From Pseudomonas sp. SCB32 (GTDB lineage Bacteria; Pseudomonadota; Gammaproteobacteria; Pseudomonadales; Pseudomonadaceae), in the NCBI RefSeq assembly GCF_009189165.1, contig NZ_CP045118.1:5766001-5830000 (forward strand): a DNA stretch of 64,000 nucleotides, given 5' to 3'. Position 1 is the first letter of the stretch, and each line of letters opens with the position of its first letter. Of the stretch, positions 23,011-37,105 are shown one piece after another. The notes under the pieces were generated by a model. It searched no databases, was not told the origin of the DNA, and worked only from the letters and a program-made list of their open reading frames with translations. The position numbers were made by a program, and so were the translations under genes.

Positions 23011-24890
23011 ATCCTGAAAGCCCAGTATTTATTCACTCACTATTCCGCGCCGGCAGCACTTACATCTTCAATACATTCCGGACTGCGAAAAGTAATTTCT
23101 GGTGCTATCAGGAACCTCTGCACGAGTTCATCCTGTCGTCCAAGGGAGCACTCGAGAACCTCATTATCGAAAGTGATGCATTACTGGCGACACTGCGTCA
23201 CCCCAAGATGTCCGCACCTCACTTCCAAGAGGTGTATGAGGTAGCAGAAAGCTGTCTTCCCCAGCTCTCAGCAGACATGTGTTACGCCGGATACTTTGGC
23301 GAAGACATTGTCACCAGCGGAACCCCCTACTTCAGCTCACTCATCGAGGCGGCGAAAGGACGCCCGGTCATCGAGGAGTGCAGAACGGCATCGCGAGTCG
23401 GAACACTGAAGAACGCCTTGGGCGGGACACATATCTACCTATGGAGGAATCCATGGGACCAGTGGTGGTCATACAAGACATTCCCTTACTTTACGCACGC
23501 AAATCAGGTAATTCTGGACTCCTGTGTGGGGCCGCAGCCAATCGGCATTCTCAAGGACTCCATTTCGTTTACACCCAGCGATAAGAGCAGCATCGTCGAG
23601 AAGTTCGACTTCTTCTATCAGAGACCTCTTTCAGCAAACGAAAGCTACCTGACGTTCTACATTCTCTGGTGCATGGCGCTAAGGGAGGGGATCGCTGCCG
23701 CCGATATCCTGCTGAATATCGACCGACTTTCAGAAAGTGCCGACTATCGCCAGGAAATTCTAGATCAACTGCAGCAACACGATATAACAGGTCTGGATTT
23801 CTCAGACTGCAGAAGCCCATGCGCAGTGTATGACAAGGAAGAGATACAATTCTTCGAAGAAATCGAAGCCCGAGCGAGCGAAATTCTACTGAAGGGGGGC
23901 TGGAGTCAGAGTGATCTGGACGAAGTGGCTTCGCTGCGCAAGCGCTTTGCTCCCACTCCGCAGTCAAACTCGGAAAAATTTGATAGCGGCAATGTCCCCA
24001 GAGATGCCAGCCGCGCCCGGCAACTTGCACTGCGCTATGAAAATAGTCAAAGCGATCTTGCACAGCAGTTAGTGGCAAAAAACGACGAAGCACACCTACT
24101 TTCCTGTGAGAAAGAATACCTTAGCCAGACTCTAGGCTCCAGAGAGGCCGAACTTTCCGATCTGAAACTTGAGTTAAAGACTGAACATTCCAGGAGAGAA
24201 GCCCTGGAGACCGAGCGTGAAGAAGCACTTGAAAGCCAGCGCAAGTCCGATGGCGTGATATCCAATCTTCAGGAAACCGTTGCTGCCGCCGAACACGCCC
24301 TGGAAAGGCAGCGAATTGAGTTTGAACTGCTAGAAAAACAGCTTGAAGATGTTCTAGCGCAATTGAGCACATCCACCACCACGATATCCGGCCTGGAAAA
24401 CGCCATCACCCTGGCGGAGCGTGCTCTCAAGGAGCATACCGTGGAACTGGCGGCGACCAATAACCAGCTTGACGGCATAATGAACAGTAAGTCCTGGCGT
24501 ATTACCAAACCTCTCCGGCTCGGCTCAAGATCTTTACAGGCCATATCGGGCAGAGATGCTGACCTCCTCAATAAAATCAAGCAAAGGATCAAGAGGCATT
24601 GCGCAGCCTTCGTAAGGCTTTTTCTGCATAACCCGGAGCTCAAGCAAAAAGTTTCGATGAGGCTGGCACGCCACCCAAGACTGAAAGCAAAGGTCAAGAG
24701 AGTCGTTTGGGCATTGGATCGAAAGTTGCGTAGCGCCCCCAGATATCAGCCGCTGGATGTTCCGCAAGACAATTTCAATCCCGCAATTTCACCGACCGGC
24801 TTGGCAGCCGGCCAGGGCATACCAGTGAGAAAAGAAGCTGGAATTAATCAGGACCAGAAGTCACCACTCGAGTCCTATTTTTACAGCTAA
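23007..24890 (+). CDS. Putative sulfotransferase fused to a long coiled coil (candidate O-polysaccharide capping/ruler protein)
   Basis: A 627-residue protein overlapping wzt by 4 bp. Residues 1-310 look like a sulfotransferase: FRAGSTYIFNTFR (13-25) fits the PAPS 5'-phosphosulfate loop, YQEPLHE (34-40) follows, and LWRNPWDQWWSY (145-156) fits the 3'-phosphate motif with Arg147 and Ser155 at the classical spacing of eight. Residues about 335-490 are Glu/Arg/Leu/Gln-rich with heptad character and few prolines, a coiled coil. Then SKSWRITKPLR (494-504), a motif I associate with polysaccharide glycosyltransferases, and a basic helical tail to about 580. Inference: a chain-end modifier with a ruler, taking the place WbdD has beside Wzm/Wzt. 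The sulfotransferase call is by motif only; activity is unproven. Confidence 0.7.
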   Translation: MNPESPVFIHSLFRAGSTYIFNTFRTAKSNFWCYQEPLHEFILSSKGALENLIIESDALLATLRHPKMSAPHFQEVYEVAESCLPQLSADMCYAGYFGEDIVTSGTPYFSSLIEAAKGRPVIEECRTASRVGTLKNALGGTHIYLWRNPWDQWWSYKTFPYFTHANQVILDSCVGPQPIGILKDSISFTPSDKSSIVEKFDFFYQRPLSANESYLTFYILWCMALREGIAAADILLNIDRLSESADYRQEILDQLQQHDITGLDFSDCRSPCAVYDKEEIQFFEEIEARASEILLKGGWSQSDLDEVASLRKRFAPTPQSNSEKFDSGNVPRDASRARQLALRYENSQSDLAQQLVAKNDEAHLLSCEKEYLSQTLGSREAELSDLKLELKTEHSRREALETEREEALESQRKSDGVISNLQETVAAAEHALERQRIEFELLEKQLEDVLAQLSTSTTTISGLENAITLAERALKEHTVELAATNNQLDGIMNSKSWRITKPLRLGSRSLQAISGRDADLLNKIKQRIKRHCAAFVRLFLHNPELKQKVSMRLARHPRLKAKVKRVVWALDRKLRSAPRYQPLDVPQDNFNPAISPTGLAAGQGIPVRKEAGINQDQKSPLESYFYS

Positions 24891-24902
24891 TACGGATATT
24901 CC

Positions 24903-29999
<5,097 letters not shown>

Positions 30000-30000
<1 letters not shown>

Positions 30001-30893
30001 TGACTACTTCAGCCAAGCGAGTATTGATCACCGGAAGTCGGGGATTTACTGGCGTTTACATGGCTGATGAAATGGCTGCTGCGGGTTACCAGGTCATCGG
30101 CCTGGGCTCGCAGCCGGCCGCAGGTGAGAACTATGTTCAGGCCAACCTCAACGATGCCGCTGCGCTAAAAGGGCATATCGAGGTCATTCAGCCAGACATC
30201 GTGATTCACTTGGCGGCGCTGGCCTTCGTCGGACATGGGGATGCCAAGGCTTTCTATGACGTCAACCTCGTAGGAACCCGGAACCTACTGCAGAGCCTGG
30301 CCGACTGTAAGCACCGCCCGGAGGCCGTACTCATTGCAAGTAGTGCCAACGTCTACGGCAATACTTCGGAAGGGCAGCTCGACGAAAGTACCCAACCACA
30401 GCCAGCAAATGATTATGCGGTCAGCAAACTTGCCATGGAGTACATGGCAAGACTATGGATGCAACAGCTGCCCATTATCATCACCCGGCCGTTCAACTAC
30501 ACCGGAGTCGGCCAGGCCGAGAACTTCCTGATTCCCAAGATTGTCTCGCACTTCCGCCGCAAGGCAGATTTCATCGAGCTTGGGAACATCGATGTATCGC
30601 GCGACTTCAGCGATGTACGGAGTCTCGTAGCGGCCTATCGTCGGCTGATCGAGGCTAAGGCTTTTGGCCAAACGGTCAATGTCTGCTCGAGCCGCACCTA
30701 TTCGCTACGTGAAATCATTTCCATGAGCAGCGACCTGTCCAAGCATGACTTGGAGATCAGGATAAATCCCGATTTCGTGCGAAAAAATGAAGTGCGCACA
30801 CTTTCGGGAAACTGTGGCCTTCTTCGGAGCATCATTGGTGACTGGCAAGTCCCTCCCATCGAGGAGACCTTGCACTGGATGTTGAATGCTTGA
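30000..30893 (+). CDS. rmd: GDP-6-deoxy-D-lyxo-4-hexulose reductase (GDP-D-rhamnose synthase)
   Basis: Reduces the Gmd product to GDP-D-rhamnose. A 297-residue SDR with GSRGFTGVYMADEM at the nucleotide site, SSANVYG for the catalytic Ser and DYAVSKLAMEY for Tyr/Lys. Rmd-type enzymes are shorter than GDP-fucose synthase and this one fits. Gmd plus Rmd together define a D-rhamnose pathway, as in the P. aeruginosa A-band locus. GDP-6-deoxy-D-talose synthesis is a possible alternative for this SDR class but less likely by sequence feel. Its stop overlaps the next start. Confidence 0.85.
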
Positions 30894-32035
30894 TGAAGGT
30901 TATTCTTTCTGTCGAACCCGTTCGCTTCCCACTGACAGGCATTGGACGCTACACCTATGAGTTGGCAAGGCAACTTCAGACTTCGCCGGAGCTGACTGAG
31001 CTCAGACTGTTCAGCGGAACAGGATTTGTCGATCAGCTTCCAGTTGCGACCGAGTCCGGGGGAACCTCGCATCGGCTCAAGCGGCTGGTACAGAACAGTC
31101 GTCTGGCGACCGAGGCCTATCGTGTGCTGACACCGATCCTCAAGCGTAGAGCGCTGCGGGGGTACGGAGATTACCTGTATCACGGTCCGAACTTCTATCT
31201 GCCCCCGTTCGCCGGTCGGAGCGTGGCCACGTTCCACGATCTGTCGCCATTCCTCTGGAGCGATTGTGCGCCCATGGAGCGAGTGCGCTATATGCAGAAA
31301 GAGCTTCGTCTCGCGCTTGAAAGGGGAAGCGCCTTCATTACTGACTCTGAGTTCAACAGACAGGAACTCATCAGCCAGTTCTCGCTTTCCCCGGAAAAGG
31401 TCCACTCTGTACCATTGGCGGCCAGCGAGGAGTTCTTACCTCGCTCGGAGCAAGATATTGCCCCAACTCTGGCACGACACAATCTGACCTATGATGGTTA
31501 CTCTCTCTACGTAGGCACGATCGAGCCGAGAAAGAATCTGCTCAATCTGCTGGAAGCGTATAGAAAGTTGCCTATTGCCGTTCGTCAACGCTGGCCGCTG
31601 ATTCTGACAGGCTATGCAGGTTGGCGTAGCCAGGCTATTCACGAGGCGATCGGCAAAGGAGCCCGCGAAGGATGGGCGCGATATCTGGGCTTCGCCCCCG
31701 CAGCGGATCTTCCCCACCTCTTCGCTGGCGCCAGGCTATTCTGCTTCCCTTCGCTGTACGAGGGGTTTGGCCTGCCAGTGCTGGAAGCAATGCAGAGTGG
31801 CGTTCCGGTCGTATGCTCCGATAGTTCGTCCTTGCCCGAGGTCGCCGGCGAAGCCGCCCTGGCCTGCGCTCCCGCAGACGTGGACGGGATGGCCGGACTG
31901 CTTCTCAGGGGTTTGGAGGATGAGGCATGGCGTCAGGCGGCGAAAGTAGCTGGAATCACTCAGGCAGCGAAATTCAGCTGGAAACGCTGCGCACTCGAAA
32001 CGCAGCGGGTTTATAAACTGGTGTTGAGCAAGTAA
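30893..32035 (+). CDS. wbpY: GT4 glycosyltransferase, WbpY/MtfB-like
   Basis: A 380-residue retaining GT-B enzyme. It opens with MKVILSVEPVRFPLTGIGRYTYELA and carries ATFHDLSPFLW, LYVGTIEPRKNL and the E-x7-E signature YEGFGLPVLEAMQSG. These are typical of the D-rhamnosyl/mannosyl transferases WbpY and WbdB. ATG 30893 overlaps the rmd stop (TGATG), so translation is coupled. Likely adds D-rhamnose to the growing chain. Specificity is inferred from the Gmd/Rmd context. Confidence 0.8.
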   Translation: MKVILSVEPVRFPLTGIGRYTYELARQLQTSPELTELRLFSGTGFVDQLPVATESGGTSHRLKRLVQNSRLATEAYRVLTPILKRRALRGYGDYLYHGPNFYLPPFAGRSVATFHDLSPFLWSDCAPMERVRYMQKELRLALERGSAFITDSEFNRQELISQFSLSPEKVHSVPLAASEEFLPRSEQDIAPTLARHNLTYDGYSLYVGTIEPRKNLLNLLEAYRKLPIAVRQRWPLILTGYAGWRSQAIHEAIGKGAREGWARYLGFAPAADLPHLFAGARLFCFPSLYEGFGLPVLEAMQSGVPVVCSDSSSLPEVAGEAALACAPADVDGMAGLLLRGLEDEAWRQAAKVAGITQAAKFSWKRCALETQRVYKLVLSK

Positions 32036-33144
32036 TGCGCGTTCTTCATTTCTTCAAGACCTACTACCCCGACAGTTTCGGTGGAATCGAGCAGGTTATC
32101 TACCAACTGGCTGAGGGCTGCCGGAATCATGGAGTATCCAGCAAGGTACTCACATTGAGCCAGAATCCGGAGCGCGAGAGGACTGTAGGCACGCATACCG
32201 TCAGAAGATCCCAGCAGACCTTCAATATTGCATCAACTGGCTTTTCCCTCTCGGCGCTGTCCGACTTCAAGGAACTCGCAAGCGAGGCGGATATCATCCA
32301 TTATCATTTTCCATGGCCATTCATGGACATGATTCACTTTGCTAGCCGGATAAAAAAGCCGTCGATTGTAAGTTATCACTCGGATATTGTTCGCCAGAAG
32401 TCGCTTCTAAAACTCTACACCCCGCTGATGCATAAGTTCCTGTCCAGCATGGACAGTATCGTTGCTTCATCGCCGAATTATGCGCAGTCCAGCGATGTGC
32501 TGCTAAAACACCATGAGAAAGTCTGCGTAATTCCATATGGGCTGGAAGAGTCGAGCTACCCAGCGCCCTCCGCGGAGTCTCTCCAGACCTGGCGAGAGCG
32601 GATCGGCCCTCGATTCTTCCTGTTTGTGGGGATGCTCCGTTACTACAAGGGTCTCAATTATCTGCTGGAGGCTCTCTCCGGACTCGACTATCCCTTGGTG
32701 ATCGCAGGCTCCGGCCCACTTGAGGCGGAACTGAAGATGCAGGCCAGTCGACTTGGCTTGAAGAATGTGCACTTTCTTGGAGCCGTCAGTGACCACGACA
32801 AGGCTGCACTGCTGAAGCTTTGTCATGCCTTTGTATTTCCTTCGCACCTGCGTTCGGAAGCGTTCGGAATCTCACTCCTTGAGGCTGCCATGTTTGGCAA
32901 GCCTCTTATCTCCTGCGAAATTGGCACCGGCACCAGCTTTATCAATGTCGATGGCATTACCGGCCTGAGCGTCTCCCCTGCCGACCCAATGGCCTTGCGA
33001 GGGGCGCTCATGAAGATCTGGAGCGACCAGGAGTTCTCTCGGGAATGCGGTGAAGCAGCACGGCATCGTTTTGAGTCAGGCTTTTCAGCGAACACGATGG
33101 CCGAGAGTTACGCAAGACTCTATGAGTCTCTTATAGGACGATAA
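32035..33144 (+). CDS. wbpZ: GT4 glycosyltransferase, WbpZ/WbdC-like
   Basis: A 369-residue GT-B enzyme beginning MRVLHFFKTYYPDSFGGIEQV, a start shared with WbpZ and WbdC, which add the first D-rhamnose or mannose onto the GlcNAc-lipid primer. IVSYHSDIVRQ, LFVGMLRYYKGLNYLLEA and the SEAFGISLLEAAMFGKP signature complete the fold. The start overlaps the previous stop by one base. It is the last gene of the cluster; no terminator was seen in the 342 bases before rmlB. Confidence 0.82.
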   Translation: MRVLHFFKTYYPDSFGGIEQVIYQLAEGCRNHGVSSKVLTLSQNPERERTVGTHTVRRSQQTFNIASTGFSLSALSDFKELASEADIIHYHFPWPFMDMIHFASRIKKPSIVSYHSDIVRQKSLLKLYTPLMHKFLSSMDSIVASSPNYAQSSDVLLKHHEKVCVIPYGLEESSYPAPSAESLQTWRERIGPRFFLFVGMLRYYKGLNYLLEALSGLDYPLVIAGSGPLEAELKMQASRLGLKNVHFLGAVSDHDKAALLKLCHAFVFPSHLRSEAFGISLLEAAMFGKPLISCEIGTGTSFINVDGITGLSVSPADPMALRGALMKIWSDQEFSRECGEAARHRFESGFSANTMAESYARLYESLIGR

Positions 33145-33486
33145 ATACAAGGGCGCGATACAATTCGGGGCTTGCAGTTTTCCGGCCTGCCCCGAAGTCC
33201 TCTCGCGACCTACTACCATCTGCTCAGTACTATCCTGAATGGATCAAACTAGAGCATCAGAGTCCAATGTTCCGCTCAAAGAAAGATTGCGACACCGGAA
33301 CAAACTAAGCCTGACATCGTTGTCCGTTTCAGATGGCACCTGACTCATGAAAACCGGTAGATCCCCGGCAATGCTCAGGCACCGCTGCATCGCAGTCAGT
33401 CTCTGGTCATGTGCTCAGAAGTGTGCCGGACAACGCTTCCCGACAACCTTATACTGAGTGACTCACGCTCATACAAAGGCTATCCC
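33145..33486. other. Intergenic gap between the D-rhamnan cluster and rmlB
   Basis: No coding potential seen. It contains an 8-bp inverted repeat, TTCGGGGC (33164-33171) with GCCCCGAA (33189-33196), around a 17-base loop. Near the right end CGGACA (33427-33432), 17 bases and TATACT (33450-33455) could be the rmlB promoter. AAAGG lies 7 bases before the rmlB ATG. No JUMPstart-like element was recognised. Confidence 0.4.
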
Positions 33487-34545
33487 ATGACGATCCTGGT
33501 TACCGGTAGCGCCGGCTTCATCGGCTCCAACTTCGTGCTCGACTGGCTCGCCGCACACTCCGAAACCGTGATCAGCCTGGATAAACTGACCTACGCTGGC
33601 AACCGGGCGAACCTTGCCAGCCTGGCTGGCGACGACAGGCACGTATTCGTCCATGGCGATATCGGTGACAAGCAGCTGACGGCCTCTCTGCTGGAGCAGC
33701 ATCAGCCGCGCGCAGTGCTGAACTTCGCCGCCGAATCCCATGTCGATCGCTCCATCCTGGGCCCCGAGGAGTTCATCCAGACGAACGTGGTCGGCACCTT
33801 CCATCTGCTCGAGACAGTGCGAGCCTACTGGAACGCGCTGGATGACCAGCGCCAGAAGGACTTCCGCTTCCTGCACGTATCCACCGACGAGGTGTACGGC
33901 TCCCTCGCCCCTGAAGCACCCGCCTTCACAGAGCGGCATGCGTACCAGCCCAACAGCCCCTACTCGGCGTCCAAGGCCGCATCCGATCATCTTGTCAGAG
34001 CCTATCACCACACCTACGGGCTACCGGTACTGACTACCAACTGCTCCAACAACTACGGCCCGTATCACTTCCCCGAGAAGCTCATTCCGCTGGTGATCCG
34101 CAATGCACTGGCCGGAGAGACGTTGCCGATCTACGGCGACGGCCAGCAGATCCGCGACTGGCTTTACGTCAAGGACCACTGCAGCGCCATTCGCCGCGTG
34201 CTGGAAGCCGGGAGCGCGGGGGAAACCTACAATGTCGGCGGCTGGAACGAGAAGTCCAATCTGGACGTGGTGCACCACATCTGTGACACCCTCGACCAGG
34301 AGGCCCCACGCAGCGATGGTCGTAGCTACCGTGAGCAGATCCGCTTCGTCAAAGACCGCCCCGGCCATGACCGCCGTTACGCCATCGACGCCACTCGTCT
34401 GGAGCGGGAACTGGGTTGGAAACCTGCGGAAACCTTCGAGACCGGCATTGCCAAGACCGTCCGCTGGTATCTGGACAATCAGGACTGGGTCGAGAACGTG
34501 GCCAGTGGGGCCTACCGCGAATGGCTGAGCAAGCAGTACTCATGA
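33487..34545 (+). CDS. rmlB: dTDP-glucose 4,6-dehydratase
   Basis: Second step of dTDP-L-rhamnose synthesis. The product has 352 residues: NAD motif TGSAGFIGSNFV (6-17), DKLTYAGNRANL, STDEVYG, and YSASKAASDHLV for Tyr/Lys; CSNNYGPYHFPEKLIPL is the RmlB substrate loop. ATG 33487 is chosen over an upstream ATG because of the AAAGG and because the protein then begins at the Rossmann fold. First gene of the tightly packed rmlBDAC operon (PA5161-PA5164 order, from memory). Confidence 0.96.
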   Translation: MTILVTGSAGFIGSNFVLDWLAAHSETVISLDKLTYAGNRANLASLAGDDRHVFVHGDIGDKQLTASLLEQHQPRAVLNFAAESHVDRSILGPEEFIQTNVVGTFHLLETVRAYWNALDDQRQKDFRFLHVSTDEVYGSLAPEAPAFTERHAYQPNSPYSASKAASDHLVRAYHHTYGLPVLTTNCSNNYGPYHFPEKLIPLVIRNALAGETLPIYGDGQQIRDWLYVKDHCSAIRRVLEAGSAGETYNVGGWNEKSNLDVVHHICDTLDQEAPRSDGRSYREQIRFVKDRPGHDRRYAIDATRLERELGWKPAETFETGIAKTVRWYLDNQDWVENVASGAYREWLSKQYS

Positions 34546-35447
34546 GCAACATCCTGATCCTCGGTGCCAATGGCCAGGTCGGCTGGGAATTGCAGCGTGC
34601 CCTGGCGCCTCTCGGAAGGCTGATCGTCTGTGATCGCCAGCGAGGCAACCTGGAGGACCTGACGGGCCTCCGTGCCCTGGTGAGGACCGAGCGCCCCTCG
34701 ATCATCGTGAATGCCGCCGCCTACACCGCGGTCGACAAGGCGGAAGCCGACTCCGACCGGGCGCGCCGCGTAAATGCGGAGGCCGTCGGTTTGTTGGCTG
34801 AACTCGCAGTCGAGCTTGATGCGTGGCTCGTGCACTACTCCACCGACTACGTGTTCGACGGCAGCGGCAGCGAGCCCTTTCGCGAGGACGATCCGACCGG
34901 GCCGCTCAACATCTACGGGCAGACCAAGCTGGAAGGCGAGCAGGCAATCCTGCGCAGCGGCTGCCGCCATTTGATCTTCCGCACCAGTTGGGTCTACGCC
35001 TCGCGCGGAGCGAACTTCGCCAAGACCATGCTGCGCCTTGCGGCAGATCGTGAAGAACTGCGCGTGATTGACGATCAAGTTGGCGCGCCGACCAGCGCCG
35101 AACTGATTGCCGACGTTACTGCCCAGGCGCTCGCTCAATTGCTCCATCGCCCTGACGCACGATCGCTTGCCGGTGTGTATCACCTGACAGCGGATGGTGC
35201 GGTCAGTTGGCATGGCTACGCCCGCTTCGTAATCGAACAAGCCGCCCGCCTGGGACTACCACTGCGCACCTTGCCAGAACGGGTGCTGCCGATTCCGACC
35301 CGGGAGTATCCGCTACCCGCGACGCGCCCCCACAACTCTCGACTCGACACCCGCAAGCTGCGGACAACCTTCAGCCTCACGCTTCCCACCTGGGAAACTC
35401 ACGTGACGCGAATGCTGGTCGAGCTGACCGGAGAAAAACTCGCATGA
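34542..35447 (+). CDS. rmlD: dTDP-4-dehydrorhamnose reductase
   Basis: Last step to dTDP-L-rhamnose. A 301-residue SDR with [36 protein letters not shown] and YGQTKLEGE (Tyr/Lys). It overlaps rmlB by 4 bp and rmlA by 4 bp. Confidence 0.95.
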   Translation: MSNILILGANGQVGWELQRALAPLGRLIVCDRQRGNLEDLTGLRALVRTERPSIIVNAAAYTAVDKAEADSDRARRVNAEAVGLLAELAVELDAWLVHYSTDYVFDGSGSEPFREDDPTGPLNIYGQTKLEGEQAILRSGCRHLIFRTSWVYASRGANFAKTMLRLAADREELRVIDDQVGAPTSAELIADVTAQALAQLLHRPDARSLAGVYHLTADGAVSWHGYARFVIEQAARLGLPLRTLPERVLPIPTREYPLPATRPHNSRLDTRKLRTTFSLTLPTWETHVTRMLVELTGEKLA

Positions 35448-36325
35448 AGCGTAAAGGCATTATTCTCGCCGGCGGTTCGGGCACTCGACTGCACCCCGCT
35501 ACATTGGCCATTTCCAAGCAGCTGCTACCGGTATATGACAAGCCGATGATCTACTACCCGCTGAGCACCCTGATGCTCGCGGGCATCCGTGACATCCTGA
35601 TCATATCCACGCCCCAGGACACTCCGCGCTTCGAGCAACTGCTCGGTGATGGCAGCCAATGGGGTCTCAATCTCCAGTACGCCGTGCAGCCCTCACCCGA
35701 TGGCCTGGCCCAGGCGCTCCTGATCGGCAAAGAGTTCATCGGCAATGACCTTTGCGCACTGGTACTCGGCGATAACATCTACCACGGCCACCACCTGCAG
35801 GAGCTCCTGGCCAGCGCCATGCAGCGAAACAGCGGCGCGACCGTCTTTGCCTATCACGTGCACGACCCCGAGCGTTATGGTGTCGTGGAGTTCGACGCGC
35901 GCGGCAAGGCAATCAGCCTGGACGAGAAGCCTTCGAAGCCAAAATCCAATTACGCCGTGACGGGGTTGTATTTCTACGACCAGAGCGTTGTCGAAATCGC
36001 CAAAGGGCTTCGCCCTTCAGCACGCGGTGAGTTGGAGATCACCGATGTCAATCGCCACTACCTGGAGCAGGGCGAGCTTTCGGTGGAAATCATGGGCCGT
36101 GGCTACGCTTGGCTGGACACCGGCACCCATGAGTCCCTGCTCGAAGCCAGCCAGTTCATCGCCACCCTGGAGAACCGACAGGGACTCAAGGTCGCGTGCC
36201 CGGAAGAAATCGCTTTCCGCCAGGGCTGGATCAGCCCCGAAGACCTGCAGCGCCTCGCCGCGCCGTTGGCCAAGAGCGGGTACGGTCTGTATCTCCAACA
36301 CCTTCTGATTCAAACGGTCTACTGA
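35444..36325 (+). CDS. rmlA: Glucose-1-phosphate thymidylyltransferase
   Basis: First committed enzyme of the pathway: dTTP plus glucose-1-phosphate gives dTDP-glucose; feedback-inhibited by dTDP-L-rhamnose in the family. The 293 residues open with [19 protein letters not shown] and [18 protein letters not shown]. The start overlaps the rmlD stop (ATGA) and the stop shares one base with rmlC. Confidence 0.96.
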   Translation: MKRKGIILAGGSGTRLHPATLAISKQLLPVYDKPMIYYPLSTLMLAGIRDILIISTPQDTPRFEQLLGDGSQWGLNLQYAVQPSPDGLAQALLIGKEFIGNDLCALVLGDNIYHGHHLQELLASAMQRNSGATVFAYHVHDPERYGVVEFDARGKAISLDEKPSKPKSNYAVTGLYFYDQSVVEIAKGLRPSARGELEITDVNRHYLEQGELSVEIMGRGYAWLDTGTHESLLEASQFIATLENRQGLKVACPEEIAFRQGWISPEDLQRLAAPLAKSGYGLYLQHLLIQTVY

Positions 36326-36870
36326 TGAAAGTCATACCACTGGCCATTCCCGACGTTCTCGTCATCGAACCTCAGGTCTTCGGCGACAGCCGCGGCTTCT
36401 TCTTCGAGAGCTACAACCAGCAGAAATTCGAGCAGGCGATCAACCGCAAGGTCGATTTCGTGCAGGACAACCACTCCCGCTCCTCCCGTGGCGTACTGCG
36501 CGGTATGCATTACCAGATCCGCCAGGCACAGGGGAAACTGGTACGCGTCATCCAGGGCGAAGTATTCGACGTCGCCGTGGACCTGCGCCGTGGCTCGCCG
36601 ACGTTCGGCCAGTGGGTCGGCCAGATCCTCAGCGAGGAAAACAAGCTTCAGATGTGGGTCCCTGAAGGGTTTGCCCACGGCTTCCTGGTGCTCAGCGAAA
36701 GCGCCGAGTTTCTCTACAAGACCACCGACTTCTGGGCTCCGGAGCACGAACGATGCGTAGCCTGGAACGACCCGGAACTGGCCATCGAGTGGCCCCTGGA
36801 CGGCGAGCCGGCACTGTCCGGGAAGGACCGAGAGGGTCGTCGACTGGCGGACGCAGAAGTCTTTGACTGA
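36325..36870 (+). CDS. rmlC: dTDP-4-dehydrorhamnose 3,5-epimerase
   Basis: Cupin epimerase of 181 residues. FFESYNQQKFEQAI and DNHSRSSRGVLRGMHYQ carry the catalytic His, and VPEGFAHGFLVLSESAEFLYKTT is the second family signature. It ends the rml operon. The 235 bases to dctB contain no recognisable terminator or gene. Confidence 0.95.
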   Translation: MKVIPLAIPDVLVIEPQVFGDSRGFFFESYNQQKFEQAINRKVDFVQDNHSRSSRGVLRGMHYQIRQAQGKLVRVIQGEVFDVAVDLRRGSPTFGQWVGQILSEENKLQMWVPEGFAHGFLVLSESAEFLYKTTDFWAPEHERCVAWNDPELAIEWPLDGEPALSGKDREGRRLADAEVFD

Positions 36871-37105
36871 AAGCAGAAAGAGCCAGCTCCATAGTTAGTC
36901 CTGAGTGAGTCAGTTCCCCGGCAGACCAGCGCCATCCCCACGGGCCGCTGGCTCTGAACCTGGGGCCGCCCACTCCGCCCCTCTCAGGGATATCGACACT
37001 GGCAGCACGAACCAGGAACAACGCTCGGCGTGGTGAATGACTTCGTGTGAGCCGCTCCCCCAGCCCCGATCGGTGTAGCATCCCCAGCGGACACGACCCC
37101 ACGCG

